In this document: piece after piece, positions 20,993 through 30,675 of the stretch
How positions within the stretch are numbered: position 1 is the stretch's first letter
How the letters are laid out: each line of letters begins with the position of its first letter
Source: Bryoerythrophyllum caledonicum
Lineage: Eukaryota > Streptophyta > Bryopsida > Pottiales > Pottiaceae
Direction of reading: 5' to 3'
Assembly (NCBI GenBank): GCA_963971425.1
Contig: OZ020514.1
Location: 45,041,527 to 45,105,526 of the forward strand
Length of the DNA stretch: 64,000 nucleotides
The notes under the pieces: generated by a model
What the model was told of the DNA's origin: nothing
What the model saw: only the letters and a program-made list of their open reading frames with translations
Database searches by the model: none
Position numbers and translations under genes: made by a program

Positions 20993-22410
20993 AACTTATG
21001 GCCATTCACAAAACACTACAAATCATCACAACAAAATACAACAATGAACCCGCACATATTCACTAGTTGTATCAATGCACTTAATCTACTAAACACCCAA
21101 ATAACACACCCTACCCTCTACAATAGCCACCCCGGCCAAACTGTTTTAATGTCAATGGTCCACATCTTACAACACCGAACGCAGATAACAACCCTTCACA
21201 AAGTTAGAGCCCATGCAAATATTGATGGAAACGATCAAACAGATAAACTTGCAAAAGAGGGTCGCGAAAAATCGCATAAAAATGCCAAAGACACGTACAA
21301 ACATGCACATGCTACCCCATCCTACTTCCAAAAAGAAGATTGGCCTTCTAAAGAAGATACCTCCGATAAAGGCCCGGTCTTATTCTTGAATAAATATCTC
21401 AAGAAACAAGATCTCTATAACAGCCTTGACACAATCGCATAAAACTTTTCTAATATAGAGTAATGGGTTGGCAACAACAAAATAGACAATGATCTCTCTA
21501 CGAATTTTTGGAAGAATCCCATCATCTCTAACTCACAAATTACATGCCTCATCAAATTCCGTACCGGTGGGTATATGGAAAACGACCGAAAACAACTATT
21601 ATTTTGATTAGAAAGATTCCCATCTATAACATGCCCCATATGCACTTCCACAGACCCCGACACATGGCTCCATGTTCTACTCAAAATGCCAAAACCATCC
21701 CATACACTCTTTAATTGTCAAAAGACATTACAAAGCAGTATGGGAAATTCGAAAACTAATTATCTCCCATAACAAATCACGATGCTTTATCCTCATGAAT
21801 GCCGACACCTTTAATAACAACCCACAAGGAAATACGGTCCTCCCTTGGCTACTCCCATGTACATGCGCAACTTAGCGGTGTCACCGTAACGTTAGACTCA
21901 AAGCAGACATACTTTGCATTCAAGGCCTACCATACAATGACCCCGCACCCGACCACATTAACCAAGACTATAACATTCAATTCATCGAATTCACATATTA
22001 TAATGATAGATTCTCCCAAGAAACAATTGAAAACAAAATGAAAAAATACCAACCCCTTATTGATGACATCATTGCCCTAGGATGGAAAGTGGACCCCCTT
22101 AATGTAATCACAGCCAGTGCTTGTGCCACCACCTTTATCCCATCTATAAAAAACCTTGAAGATACCTTTAAAATCTCCATCGAAACAATTTGACACACTT
22201 TCAACAACATTAACACCATTGCCATTCAATATGCCATGTCCATTCTACTACACAAACGCAAAATTGAAAACAACCAAGCCCTCCCCGATACGGTGTCTCG
22301 TGGGCATGGTCTTGGTGGTGGAACATGCCATGTCCATTCTACTACACAAACAAACCCTTTATTCACGCCGGCCCCTTTGAGGACCGGCGTTCTTCTTCTT
22401 GCTTTAACTT
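20993..22410 (+). mobile_element. 5'-truncated LINE copy 2 (RNase H to 3' end)
   Basis: It starts inside the RNase H coding part (equivalent of LMAIHKTLQ) and follows the 30.4-kb LINE collinearly: TSCINALNLLNTQITHPTL, VRAHANIDGNDQTDKLAKEG, the CPICTST..C zinc-knuckle-like region, then the PCPFYYTNAK end. It finishes with CTTTATTCACGCCGGCCCC and TTCTTCTTCTTG. Several stops and shifts show that it is dead. A 27-bp segment (ATGCCATGTCCATTCTACTA..) is duplicated at 22231 and 22324. The DNA copy lies in opposite orientation to the main LINE, inside element D. Confidence 0.85.
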
Positions 22411-22758
22411 TTTGGTGAGAAATACTCAAGGAATTTTAGGGGTACATGTTGTAAAAAGGAATTTGTTGAAAATGTAATGATTCAAAATTTGAGGTGAATG
22501 AAAAGTTGAAATGTATAAAAATTTCTCATTCCACACATCCACTTATACTAAAAAACCATCAATAAAATTCATTTGGGAACCCGTAACATGCATTGTACAT
22601 TCATCGTTCACATTGACATGGCCGTAACATAGAAATATTTAATAAACATCCATTTGAAGATCTTAGAAAGTGACCTTCTAAATTTACAAAATAGCCAATA
22701 TTGTTCTCGCACGAAGACATTATCCACATGGATTACATTACAACGTGCCCATGTATGA

Positions 22759-23788
22759 TTAATCTGAATCTGAGTCAGTATCACGTCTTTGACTTGGCCT
22801 AGCGCCACTTAAGTACGGCCCGCTTGAATAAACATCATACAAGTTATTGTACTGTCTATTTATGTTGCAGGATTCATCTTCGAGCCTGCGGATGTACTCT
22901 TCTTGGCTCTGTATTGTGGCTTCACGCCTTTGTCTCTCAAACTCCGCATCTTTATCCTCACAAGGTCGAAACGTTGGTGGAGGTGTGTTGTCACTCTAAT
23001 ATGTGCTCCGGCCATATCCATCGTACGAGACGGGTGCATACTTTAGGGTGTGGTGTTCTTCCTCTTTTCCCGGAGGAATTACGACCACACTCGTACGTAT
23101 CCCTTGGATGCATTGGCGTATAGCTCTAAGGAGTGGTGGTTCTTGTACCACATTGGCCGCCTTTGTAGTAATGGCTGCCACTTCCCCCACCAAATGATAC
23201 TGGCGCGGAACCCGTATCATTGCCATAGTTGTAGTCGTAGTAGTTATGGCCCTTGTACTCCTGTGGAGGTGTCCGCCGTTGTTGGTGGGCATCGAGATCG
23301 TCTCCGGATCTTCGGTTTGACTAACGTGGCCAACAATCACTCGGTTGATTCCATGTGGTTGGTATAAAATGTTGGCTTCGATCCATAAGGCTGACATTAC
23401 GACCCGCCACGGTGCGCCAATCCACATCCTTGTGTAGGACAATTTCCGCCCAAACCATCTCCATGTTCGAGTACAACATGATCTCCGGCCTCGACTTGCG
23501 CACGCCCACCGCAAGAGTGACTTCATGATATTGATGCAGGAAATGGTAGATCTGACATCTGCTCGATAGACCTTCGCGCCACGGCCCCGATATCCTCACT
23601 TGTGCCCTCGACCACAACTTCATGAGGTGCTTCATCTTCATGTACCTCTTGCACATGGTGCAAGTCTAGAGCCTCTCTTCCTCATCCTGCCATCCATATT
23701 CTGCGACAACATTTGGATCGTCCTTTGCGTCCCAATCCATCTTGGGGTTTTTCCCTTTTGAAGCAACGGGCCGGTTAGACCATGACAT
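22759..23788 (-). pseudogene. Coiled-coil hypothetical protein of element D, two lesions
   Basis: The ATG at 23788 opens MSWSNRPVASKGKNPKMDWD and continues to 23321 with a single in-frame TAG near 23667. It includes MCKRYMKMKHLMKLWSRAQV, QIYHFLHQYHEVTLAVGV and VWAEIVLHKDVDWRTVAGRN. A frameshift near 23330 leads to a second frame that reads a Tyr/Pro-rich region and then a charged helix (CEDKDAEFERQRREATIQSQ) and ends DTDSDSD-stop at 22759-22761, again with one TAG. I do not recognise the family. The C-terminal helix suggests oligomerisation. It converges on the kinase-like gene and has a related promoter block, so both probably belonged to one element. Confidence 0.5.
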
Positions 23789-23929
23789 CTTCCCTAATTA
23801 GTACAAACAAATAAATGAATTGAAGAAAATTAAATGAATTAAAAATAAATGAGTGCACTCGAGGAGGCGCAAGCAATTCGGCAGAAAATACCAAAGCGAC
23901 AAGCTCGCCTACTAAAGTGTGGGAGAATG

Positions 23930-23990
23930 GTCGGCCGTCCGCCTTTTAAGCCGACCGCGGATGGCGGACGGCCTCCCCTCTACGCTTCCT
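23930..23990 (-). promoter_or_regulatory. GC-rich palindromic promoter-like block
   Basis: On the minus strand GGCCGTCCGCCATCC is followed by GCGGTCGGCTTAAAAGGCGG and then another inverted GGCCGACC. Its arms GGCCGTCCGCC / GGCGGACGGCC form an imperfect palindrome. The same core precedes the TATA box of the plus-strand kinase-like gene at 16.74 kb. It lies about 150 bases upstream of the ATG at 23788. Confidence 0.45.
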
Positions 23991-24399
23991 CTCCTCTCAA
24001 CTCTCTCCCCTCCCAACTCCCTTCCCTTGTCCTCCGCTTCCTTTTCTCGGACGGTTGACATTGCACGTGCACTCCAAATCAAGAGATCGAGTCACGTGCA
24101 TTAATGGTCGGAGGAATGTCGGGAAGATTTTATGCGCATTTATGAGGATATTCCATTGAGCGTGTGGAAGCACAAAATTATATAGTTTCTTACTATTATA
24201 ATGGTTCCACTTAAAATATCCTACATAACATATAGGAGATGCTTGTATCCTTTTCTTATCTTTGACGAACTAGGAGGAAATTGGAATGGCCCACGGGCAC
24301 AATGTTCCAAGATCCAAGGGTACATTGCCCATTGCGTAGGCATAACTTTGTATGGGAGGATTGTTGGCCTCTACATGACTAAATTTCCTTCGCGGCGAG

Positions 24400-24980
24400 T
24401 TTTCAATTTTGATCACGTTTTCCAGAACTAAAAAAAAAACAACTTTTGAAAATTTTATTTTAGATTGTCCCTGGGAAGAGCTTTTTGAATGTATTAATTT
24501 TATTTTTTTTTGGATTTGTGGTTCCAAATTTAGTACTACTCATAGTGAAAAATGGGGAGCCCGGGCATCTAAAAACTTTTCCTAGAATTTTCTAATGACA
24601 TTGAGGTTTTTCATACTCATGAAGAATATTTCTTTCTTTGAAGATTTTTCAATAAAAGATTGACTTCATTGTAAAATTGCATTTTATTCCAAGTAAAATA
24701 TTTTTACCATTTTTCAGGCAATGTGCAATAAAACTTCTTCTTTTCCTCAATAAAATTTACAAATTTTTATATTTTTCACTTCTTCTTTTGTTCTCCTAAA
24801 AGATGTGTTGTACACCCTTTTATTGACCAATTGGATAAGTATTCTAAAAGATATTTAGTTCACAAGTAATTGTAATGTGATTTTGCCATTCTTGAACCTC
24901 TACTTGTTGCTCAATTTTTTTGAAGATGCTACACCCCTCTTTTACCTCTAGAAATTGGTGTATTGGGAATGAACATGATG
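24400..24980 (-). repeat. Dispersed non-coding repeat R1, copy 3 (inverted)
   Basis: On the minus strand CTAGAGGTAAAAGAGGGGTG..CATCTTCAAAA (about 24965-24917) matches the copies at 18.78 and 19.48 kb. TGAGTAGTACTAAATTTGGAACCACAAATCC (about 24545-24510) matches 15140-15170. Copies 1 and 3 therefore flank the kinase-like element in inverted orientation. Confidence 0.55.
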
Positions 24981-25429
24981 CTTAAGACAATGGTTACAGA
25001 TTTAACACCATATTCGTTATATTGGGAGATTTAGCGACTCCCAAATTAACACATATAGAACATAAGAGCTAAAGTGCACATCTAAACTCTACACCATGGA
25101 GGGATATGAGTTTCCATTAAATTGGGAGGTAATGTTCATTACAAAAATCCCTACGAAAATAAGAACTACGGATAACATTACATTACAAATCTAACTATAA
25201 TATTGAAAAGAAGAACACATTAGTCAACACTTCTTTTATACCACATGTCTTCATTGAATATGAATAGCTAAATATTCACACTGAAGCCTTAGAAGTTACA
25301 AAAATCTCTCCAACCTACTAACTCGGATTAACACCAATGTGCTCCAAGTTAGCTAAAAGTGAGCTAAATGACAAACATATAGCCACTTGTAAGAGAATTA
25401 GCTAATCATATTTTGATGAGCCTTTTTTG

Positions 25430-25710
25430 AATTCAAAAGAATTTCAGTTCACCTTGTGGAGTACACATTGGCTAAAAAATAAGTAACGAGTTTCAAATGA
25501 TGGTGTTCAGAAGTGGAAAAAAAGTTGCACACACATTAGATCTCTTTGAACTAAAGTGATCCCATCCTTTAGAGGTGCAATGAACTCAAAGAAGCAATTC
25601 CATACACTTTAGCTCCATTTGACCTAAATTGCGCACCATTACTAAGTGCAGTGAACTAAAAAGAAGATTTGCTCACACTTTAGCTCCATTAGAGCTAAAG
25701 TGCGAACCAA
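25430..25710. repeat. Palindromic 71-bp tandem repeats, left side of element A
   Basis: Units containing CACTTTAGCTCC..GAGCTAAAGTGCG start near 25537, 25608 and 25679. The flanking part (AATTCAAAAGAATTT..TTCACCTTGT..AGAAGTGGAA..CACACACAT) and the repeats match 49.10-49.45 kb in the same orientation, where the period is 69 bp. This shared block sits downstream of the minus-strand gene in both element A and element B and is probably a subterminal region of related transposons. Confidence 0.75.
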
Positions 25711-26011
25711 CATTTACTTTCTATCATTTACCATCAAGGCAATTATTGGTATTTTTGGTTTCAAGATAAGAAGAAATTTACCACGTTGTTATTTAAAAAA
25801 AGAAACAAAAACATACTGCAAATTATCACTGATACGCAAAAACAATGGAGAAAATATTCCATAGCAATCATTGGCATCAGATAGTCATACAGAGTGTAAT
25901 CGAATACAAATATCTATAATCTCAGCACCAATGGATCTAACCATACTACATGAAGTATCACGCATCAAAATCCAAAATCTAGGAAAAGGAAAGTCCGTTT
26001 ATTTAAGTCTA

Positions 26012-28740
26012 TTATAATTCGAACCTGGCAAGTGCTTCCAAGGAGGCCTTGATAATCGCTACTTGACCCTTTGGAATTTTTGTAGTTGATTCTTGTACAT
26101 GACCTCCATCCCTCTTTGAAGACCTAGGTTTCCATGCTGTCAAGATTGAATCGGTACTCTTCCAAGTTATGGCTATCCCCATTTCAACTACCCAGCAAAG
26201 ATTGCAATTTGTATCCCAATCTTTATAGAACTTCAGAACATCCCGATTGCACGATATAGGGCGGAAGAATTGGATACGGACGGTGTTTGGCATATCTGGG
26301 TTAGAGTTAGGATCTGAAACTGCTTGAGCAATCCAAAATGGGCGCTCGTCTCCATCACAAGGCCGCAATGCAACTAAATAGCCAGCAAAAAGATCACGAC
26401 CAACTCTAAAAGAAGGAGGTGGATGATCGCGTCTCTGGCCAACAAAATATTCATCTTCAGAATATTCCTCGCGAACCTCACCCTTTGCTAAGAACTCATC
26501 TTCAATGGCATGGGCAATTCGCGTCGTTGGCCAAAAGCCGTCTTTTAATGATATCGGCGTATCCATTGGAAGAGTCAAAGCATCTCTATCGTTGCGCCAA
26601 CAGTAGGATAGCGGCTCAAAACGTGATCTCGCTTCAACAGACTCCCGCGATGATTGTTCCCAGTAATCGATGAATCCTGAAAGTCCCTTCACCCCTGAGG
26701 AAGATGCCGCATCATAGAAGGCTTCAATGCATTAGGTTCTCCGCGAGGCCATAAAGTTCTTCCTTCAAAATCCTCCTTCCACAATTTGTTGCCACTACCT
26801 TCTCTTCCCTTAGGAAGCCAATCTTCATCATGACAAAGGATTTTATACTTCATTACCGGATAACCACTTGAGTCCACATAAAACTTGAACTGATGAGCCT
26901 TTGTATGACCCTGCAAAGCTTCATCATCGTCTGCAATCATATCTCCAATGAACTTCTTAAAGTCAGGAACCTCTTGGATGAAATGCGGGATTGTGGGAAC
27001 ACTCTCATTTTTCAAGAATGACCTCATGAGCAAAGGAATGGTTGGAAAACTCTCCTTCCTCAGTGTCGTACTCCAACGTCCAAATAATGCATCTATATCA
27101 TCATGTGTATGACCAACTAGCATGAAATTAACATCTACCTCACGAAAGATGCGTTTTGCAACAAGGAGAGACCAATAACAGAAAACAAATCTAATTTTGT
27201 TATCACCAACAACATTGTCCATTTGCACTTTCAATATTAGAGGCAAAGGCTTCTTGGAACTGGGATACCTGGAATCGGCCTTAATGGATCCAAACACATC
27301 TCCGCACCCTGTAATACCGCCGCATACAATGGATGAGAACTAGATTCTAGAAAGAGTTGCCAGGACAATGATTTCAGAGGCGCCTCCAGGTCAAGCAATA
27401 GTTTTGCGAGCAACCCGACCATGTACTTGGCATCATGGGAGTATAAATCAAGGCCGTACTGGGCATAACACTGGTCCACATAACCATAGGCAAGCATGCC
27501 TATGACTGCAAGAGACAACTTGAGAAGCCCATCTAAGTGCTTTGTTTTATGTGAAAAAACCGGGGAGGCGGTCTTTGAGTGATCCATCTTATCATGCATG
27601 ATGGTTAGAACCTCCTAGGGCGACGACTTTGATCGAAATCAGTTCAGGTAGTACAATTCCCGATGTACAAAAGCAAAATCGATGTAGAACTGCATCTTCT
27701 TTTGCCTTAGCAAGGATGCTTGTGTTCCACGTTGAGTAGGCTTCTTGTGATCTTAGTATTTGTCACACGTAGAACAACGGGCAAAGTTGTCTTCTTCGCA
27801 GACTGTGGGTTGCCGCCAATCTCAACCTCAAACTACGGGCAAAGATCATCAAGAAGAGGTATCTGATTCTTCCACTTAAAACTTGCAAGGAGGACCTTTG
27901 CCACAGCCTTCTCGCCAGATGGGAGAACTCGAGACTTGTGAGGCATGTGGTTCGCATGTCTATCGAGGATGGCTCCAAGCGCGGCAGTAGCCACAACCGT
28001 TTGACCTCTTGGCTTACGCAAATCGGTATTCCCGTGGTGTTAAGCGGCAGCGTCCTTCACATTCCGACAGAAAGTACTCAAACTTACACCCATGATTTTC
28101 ATCCAGGCATGGGCACAAACGTCCACACCCTCTAGAGTCACAACCTTCCTACCCGCAGCGTTTCTATGAAACTGTCTGTGAACGTCGAGTTTGATATGAT
28201 TTTGAAACTGCACGATGGTCTCACTGTACAAGTGCGTCCGGAGGACTTTTATTTTATCTCTAAGGTAGTGTTGAACACAATTTTGAATGCAACAACTATT
28301 GCTCGCAACTGCATTAATGGAATGAGGGGTCATGAGGAATTCAACATTCCTAGACATTGTTGGACGTGTATTCCTTGAGGAATTGTCGTACAAACGGGAG
28401 CTCCCACCTAGAGGTTTGTTACGTTCAACCAACCAGACATTGTAAACGTCCCAAAGGCAACGATGGAAGAGACTCACACCGTTTAAAAAGACTTGTTGAA
28501 TTGGTCAGGACTTAAACGAGAACCTCCATTCATCAGGATCTTCCTCCTCAACAAAAGTACTGGACACCTGTACTACAATATTAGAATCCCCAAGAGGACT
28601 TGAGGAACCTAGAATTTGCATTGGACCTGACATTGCGAACGAACCCATCTGCAATGCAAACACCCAAACCATTGTGAAGCGAAACAACCATCCCGACCCA
28701 GAGACGACGAGGAATAACATCAAAGTCAGAATGGTTTGGG
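26012..28740 (-). pseudogene. DUF7869-type protein of element A, frameshifted
   Basis: Minus-strand pieces run in family order. An N-terminal piece is WVGMVVSLHNGLGVCIADGF (about 28690-28630). Then come GRKVVTLEGVDVCAHAWMKI (28170-28110), HDKMDHSKTASPVFSHKTKH (from 27597), and ILKVQMDNVVGDNKIRFVFC followed by VNFMLVGHTHDDIDALFGRW (27240-27080). The C-terminal part is RPFWIAQAVSDPNSNPDMPN (26370-26310). The QMDN and GHTHDDID signatures identify the DUF7869 domain, found in repeated, probably element-encoded proteins; its biochemical role is not known to me. Lesions include an in-frame TAG at 27615-27617 and shifts near 28480, 27290 and 26690. The upstream palindrome array lies at 28.89-29.29 kb. 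Confidence 0.8.
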
Positions 28741-28888
28741 TTCATGGGAGCGTCAACCTAAACATCGTCATCATCCGAGGAGGACATCCTGCATTCCAGT
28801 AAGAAAAATATGAGATAATTTTTCCAATAAGTATGGGTGAATACCTTGTAGGAATGGAAATCAATGCAGAAGCATTTGAAGTGCGAAA

Positions 28889-29285
28889 TCTAGCTCGAAT
28901 CGGGGTAAGGTCTGGCGCTTGGAATAAGGACTTGCATTTAATTGAATAGACATTGTAGAACATGTAAATTTAGCTCGACTTGAGGTAAACTCAAATGGTA
29001 TTATATGAGAAGAATACAATTTCATGTCAACGCTTTTGATGCGATTATGAAATAATCACCCCCTTAACAATTCCATTTTAATTCGACCCACACTGAAATG
29101 TTGAATATTTAACAGTATGACTATTTAGCTTGAATCGAGCTAAACTGTTGTAGGAAATAAGGTATGACAGTTTAGCTCGAGTGGATCAAAACTGTGGTTG
29201 GTAATAAGGTATGTCAGTTTAGCTCGAGTCGAGCTAATCTGCCGTTCTAAATAAGGTTTGGCAGTTTAGCTCGATTTGAGCTAAA
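28889..29285. repeat. Palindrome array upstream of the DUF7869 gene
   Basis: TTAGCTCGAGTCGAGCTAA-type palindromes start at 29124, 29171, 29218 and 29265, exactly 47 bp apart. Weaker forms are at 28891 and 28971. Here the spacers (AAATAAGGT..GGCAG) are also conserved, so the last four are a true 47-bp tandem repeat. The CTCGAGTCGAG centre is shared with the element C palindromes, while the outer bases (AGCTAA instead of GATA) differ. Confidence 0.8.
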
Positions 29286-29459
29286 ATGTCCTTCCGTGAT
29301 TATCGTCGTCATTTTCGGGCATAATATGAACAATCTCTTCAGCTTATGAATCTGCCTTTCTGTATACTAGAACCCAAATCTTTGCGTTGGTTATCAAAGA
29401 ACTCACACTGACGCTTCAAAATCACAGTAGCAACTAGAACTAGAGCAATAAGCATCACT

Positions 29460-29870
29460 GTTACATCCTAATTGCTAGAATACACGGAGAATGCAAGAAG
29501 TATATTTTGTATACCTTATGAAGTAGACAACCGGTGCGTTGTTGCCTCGCGCAAGCGCCTTGCTCAATTGTGCCCAACCTATAAATGCTGCCCTCCTCAA
29601 CCTCCCACAGTCGTACCACCTCCAAGCTTTCCACCCACTAGACTTGCACAACAACCAAACTGAGAAGGAAAAAAATGAAGAAACTGGGCGAGGTTCGCCG
29701 AGGTCAGTCACGGACAGACGACCGTTTCAATTGCGGGCTACAAATTCAGTATTGGCGGGAGGAAACTTTTCCACAACCCCTTAAAAAGTGCAAATTTGAA
29801 AACTCGGCGGGAAACAAAATCCACTCTTTCCCAGTCGATTAAATTAGGAAGTGTACATACCTCAAATATA
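29460..29870. other. No gene recognised; right flank of element A
   Basis: Open frames on either strand here have low-information composition. The sequence separates the palindrome array from telomere-like repeats and may contain the terminus of element A, which I could not define. Confidence 0.4.
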
Positions 29871-29921
29871 CTCGCACATGCAACCAGTAATTGTGGGATT
29901 GAGGATTACGGTAACGCTTAG

Positions 29922-30015
29922 TCTTAGGGTTAGGGTTTAGGGTTTAGGATTTAGGATTTAGGGTTTAAGATTTAGGTTCAGGTTTAGGCCTTAGGGTTTA
30001 GGGCCCTTGGTTTAG
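29922..30015 (+). repeat. Interstitial telomere-like (TTTAGGG)n array
   Basis: About a dozen degenerate units of TTTAGGG (TTAGGGTTTAGGGTTTAGGA..) run in one direction. TTTAGGG is the plant-type telomere unit. The divergence and the internal position point to an old interstitial array rather than a chromosome end. Confidence 0.85.
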
Positions 30016-30410
30016 GTATTATCCTTCTGATGGTATTTTATTTCAATATTCTAATACTTTGAATATACCGGATATTGAAAATTCAACTAAGGTATAGGGA
30101 AATGTAGAGAAGATATTGAGATGATTAGAATGAATTTGTATTACAATCCAAATAGGACTTATCTATAAAGCTGAAAGCAAAGACGTTAATAAACGAGTAG
30201 CATTAAAAAGACAAAAAACAAATTATACGTGCATATGTATTTTGAGCAAAAAAAAAAATATTCAAACATGCTTTCGATATCGTTTTTTTGGGGTTTTTGA
30301 AAAGTGAATAATGTTACTATTTTGTAATCATTATAGAATGTTCATTCTTTTGCAAGAATCCCTAGTATCCCCATGGACTGGATTTGGAATTGAAATTGGT
30401 TACTATCTAA

Positions 30411-30675
30411 GAAGAAGAAAAAGAAGAAGAAGAAGAAGAATAACGCCCGCATCTAGAGGGGCCGGCGTGAATAAAGTGTCTGTTCGTTCCACTTACTAAG
30501 ACCATGCCCACTAGACAAGGAAAAGTAAGCTGGAACTACTCCCCTCTCTCGAGGGTAGACACTATGTGACAAGTAGCCAAAGAACCACAGACCAACCAAC
30601 CGACCAACCAATCTCAACAAAACAACTAACCAACTACCGATCAAGCAAGCAATCACAAACCTTAAGACCAACAAG
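30411..30675 (-). mobile_element. LINE copy 1, 3' UTR and (TTC)n tail
   Basis: On the minus strand the element ends CTTTATTCACGCCGGCCCC, ten or so further bases, then CTTCTT repeats (plus-strand GAAGAAGAA at 30411-30441). Two other copies of this terminus (15.99 and 22.35 kb) end in the same place with TTC repeats, which defines the 3' end of the family. The tail is a trinucleotide repeat and not poly(A). Confidence 0.8.

Noticed and set aside
22226-22429. Minus-strand frame opposite the end of LINE copy 2
   Set aside because: It is antisense to the duplicated 27-bp segment and 3' UTR of the truncated LINE, and shows no protein features.
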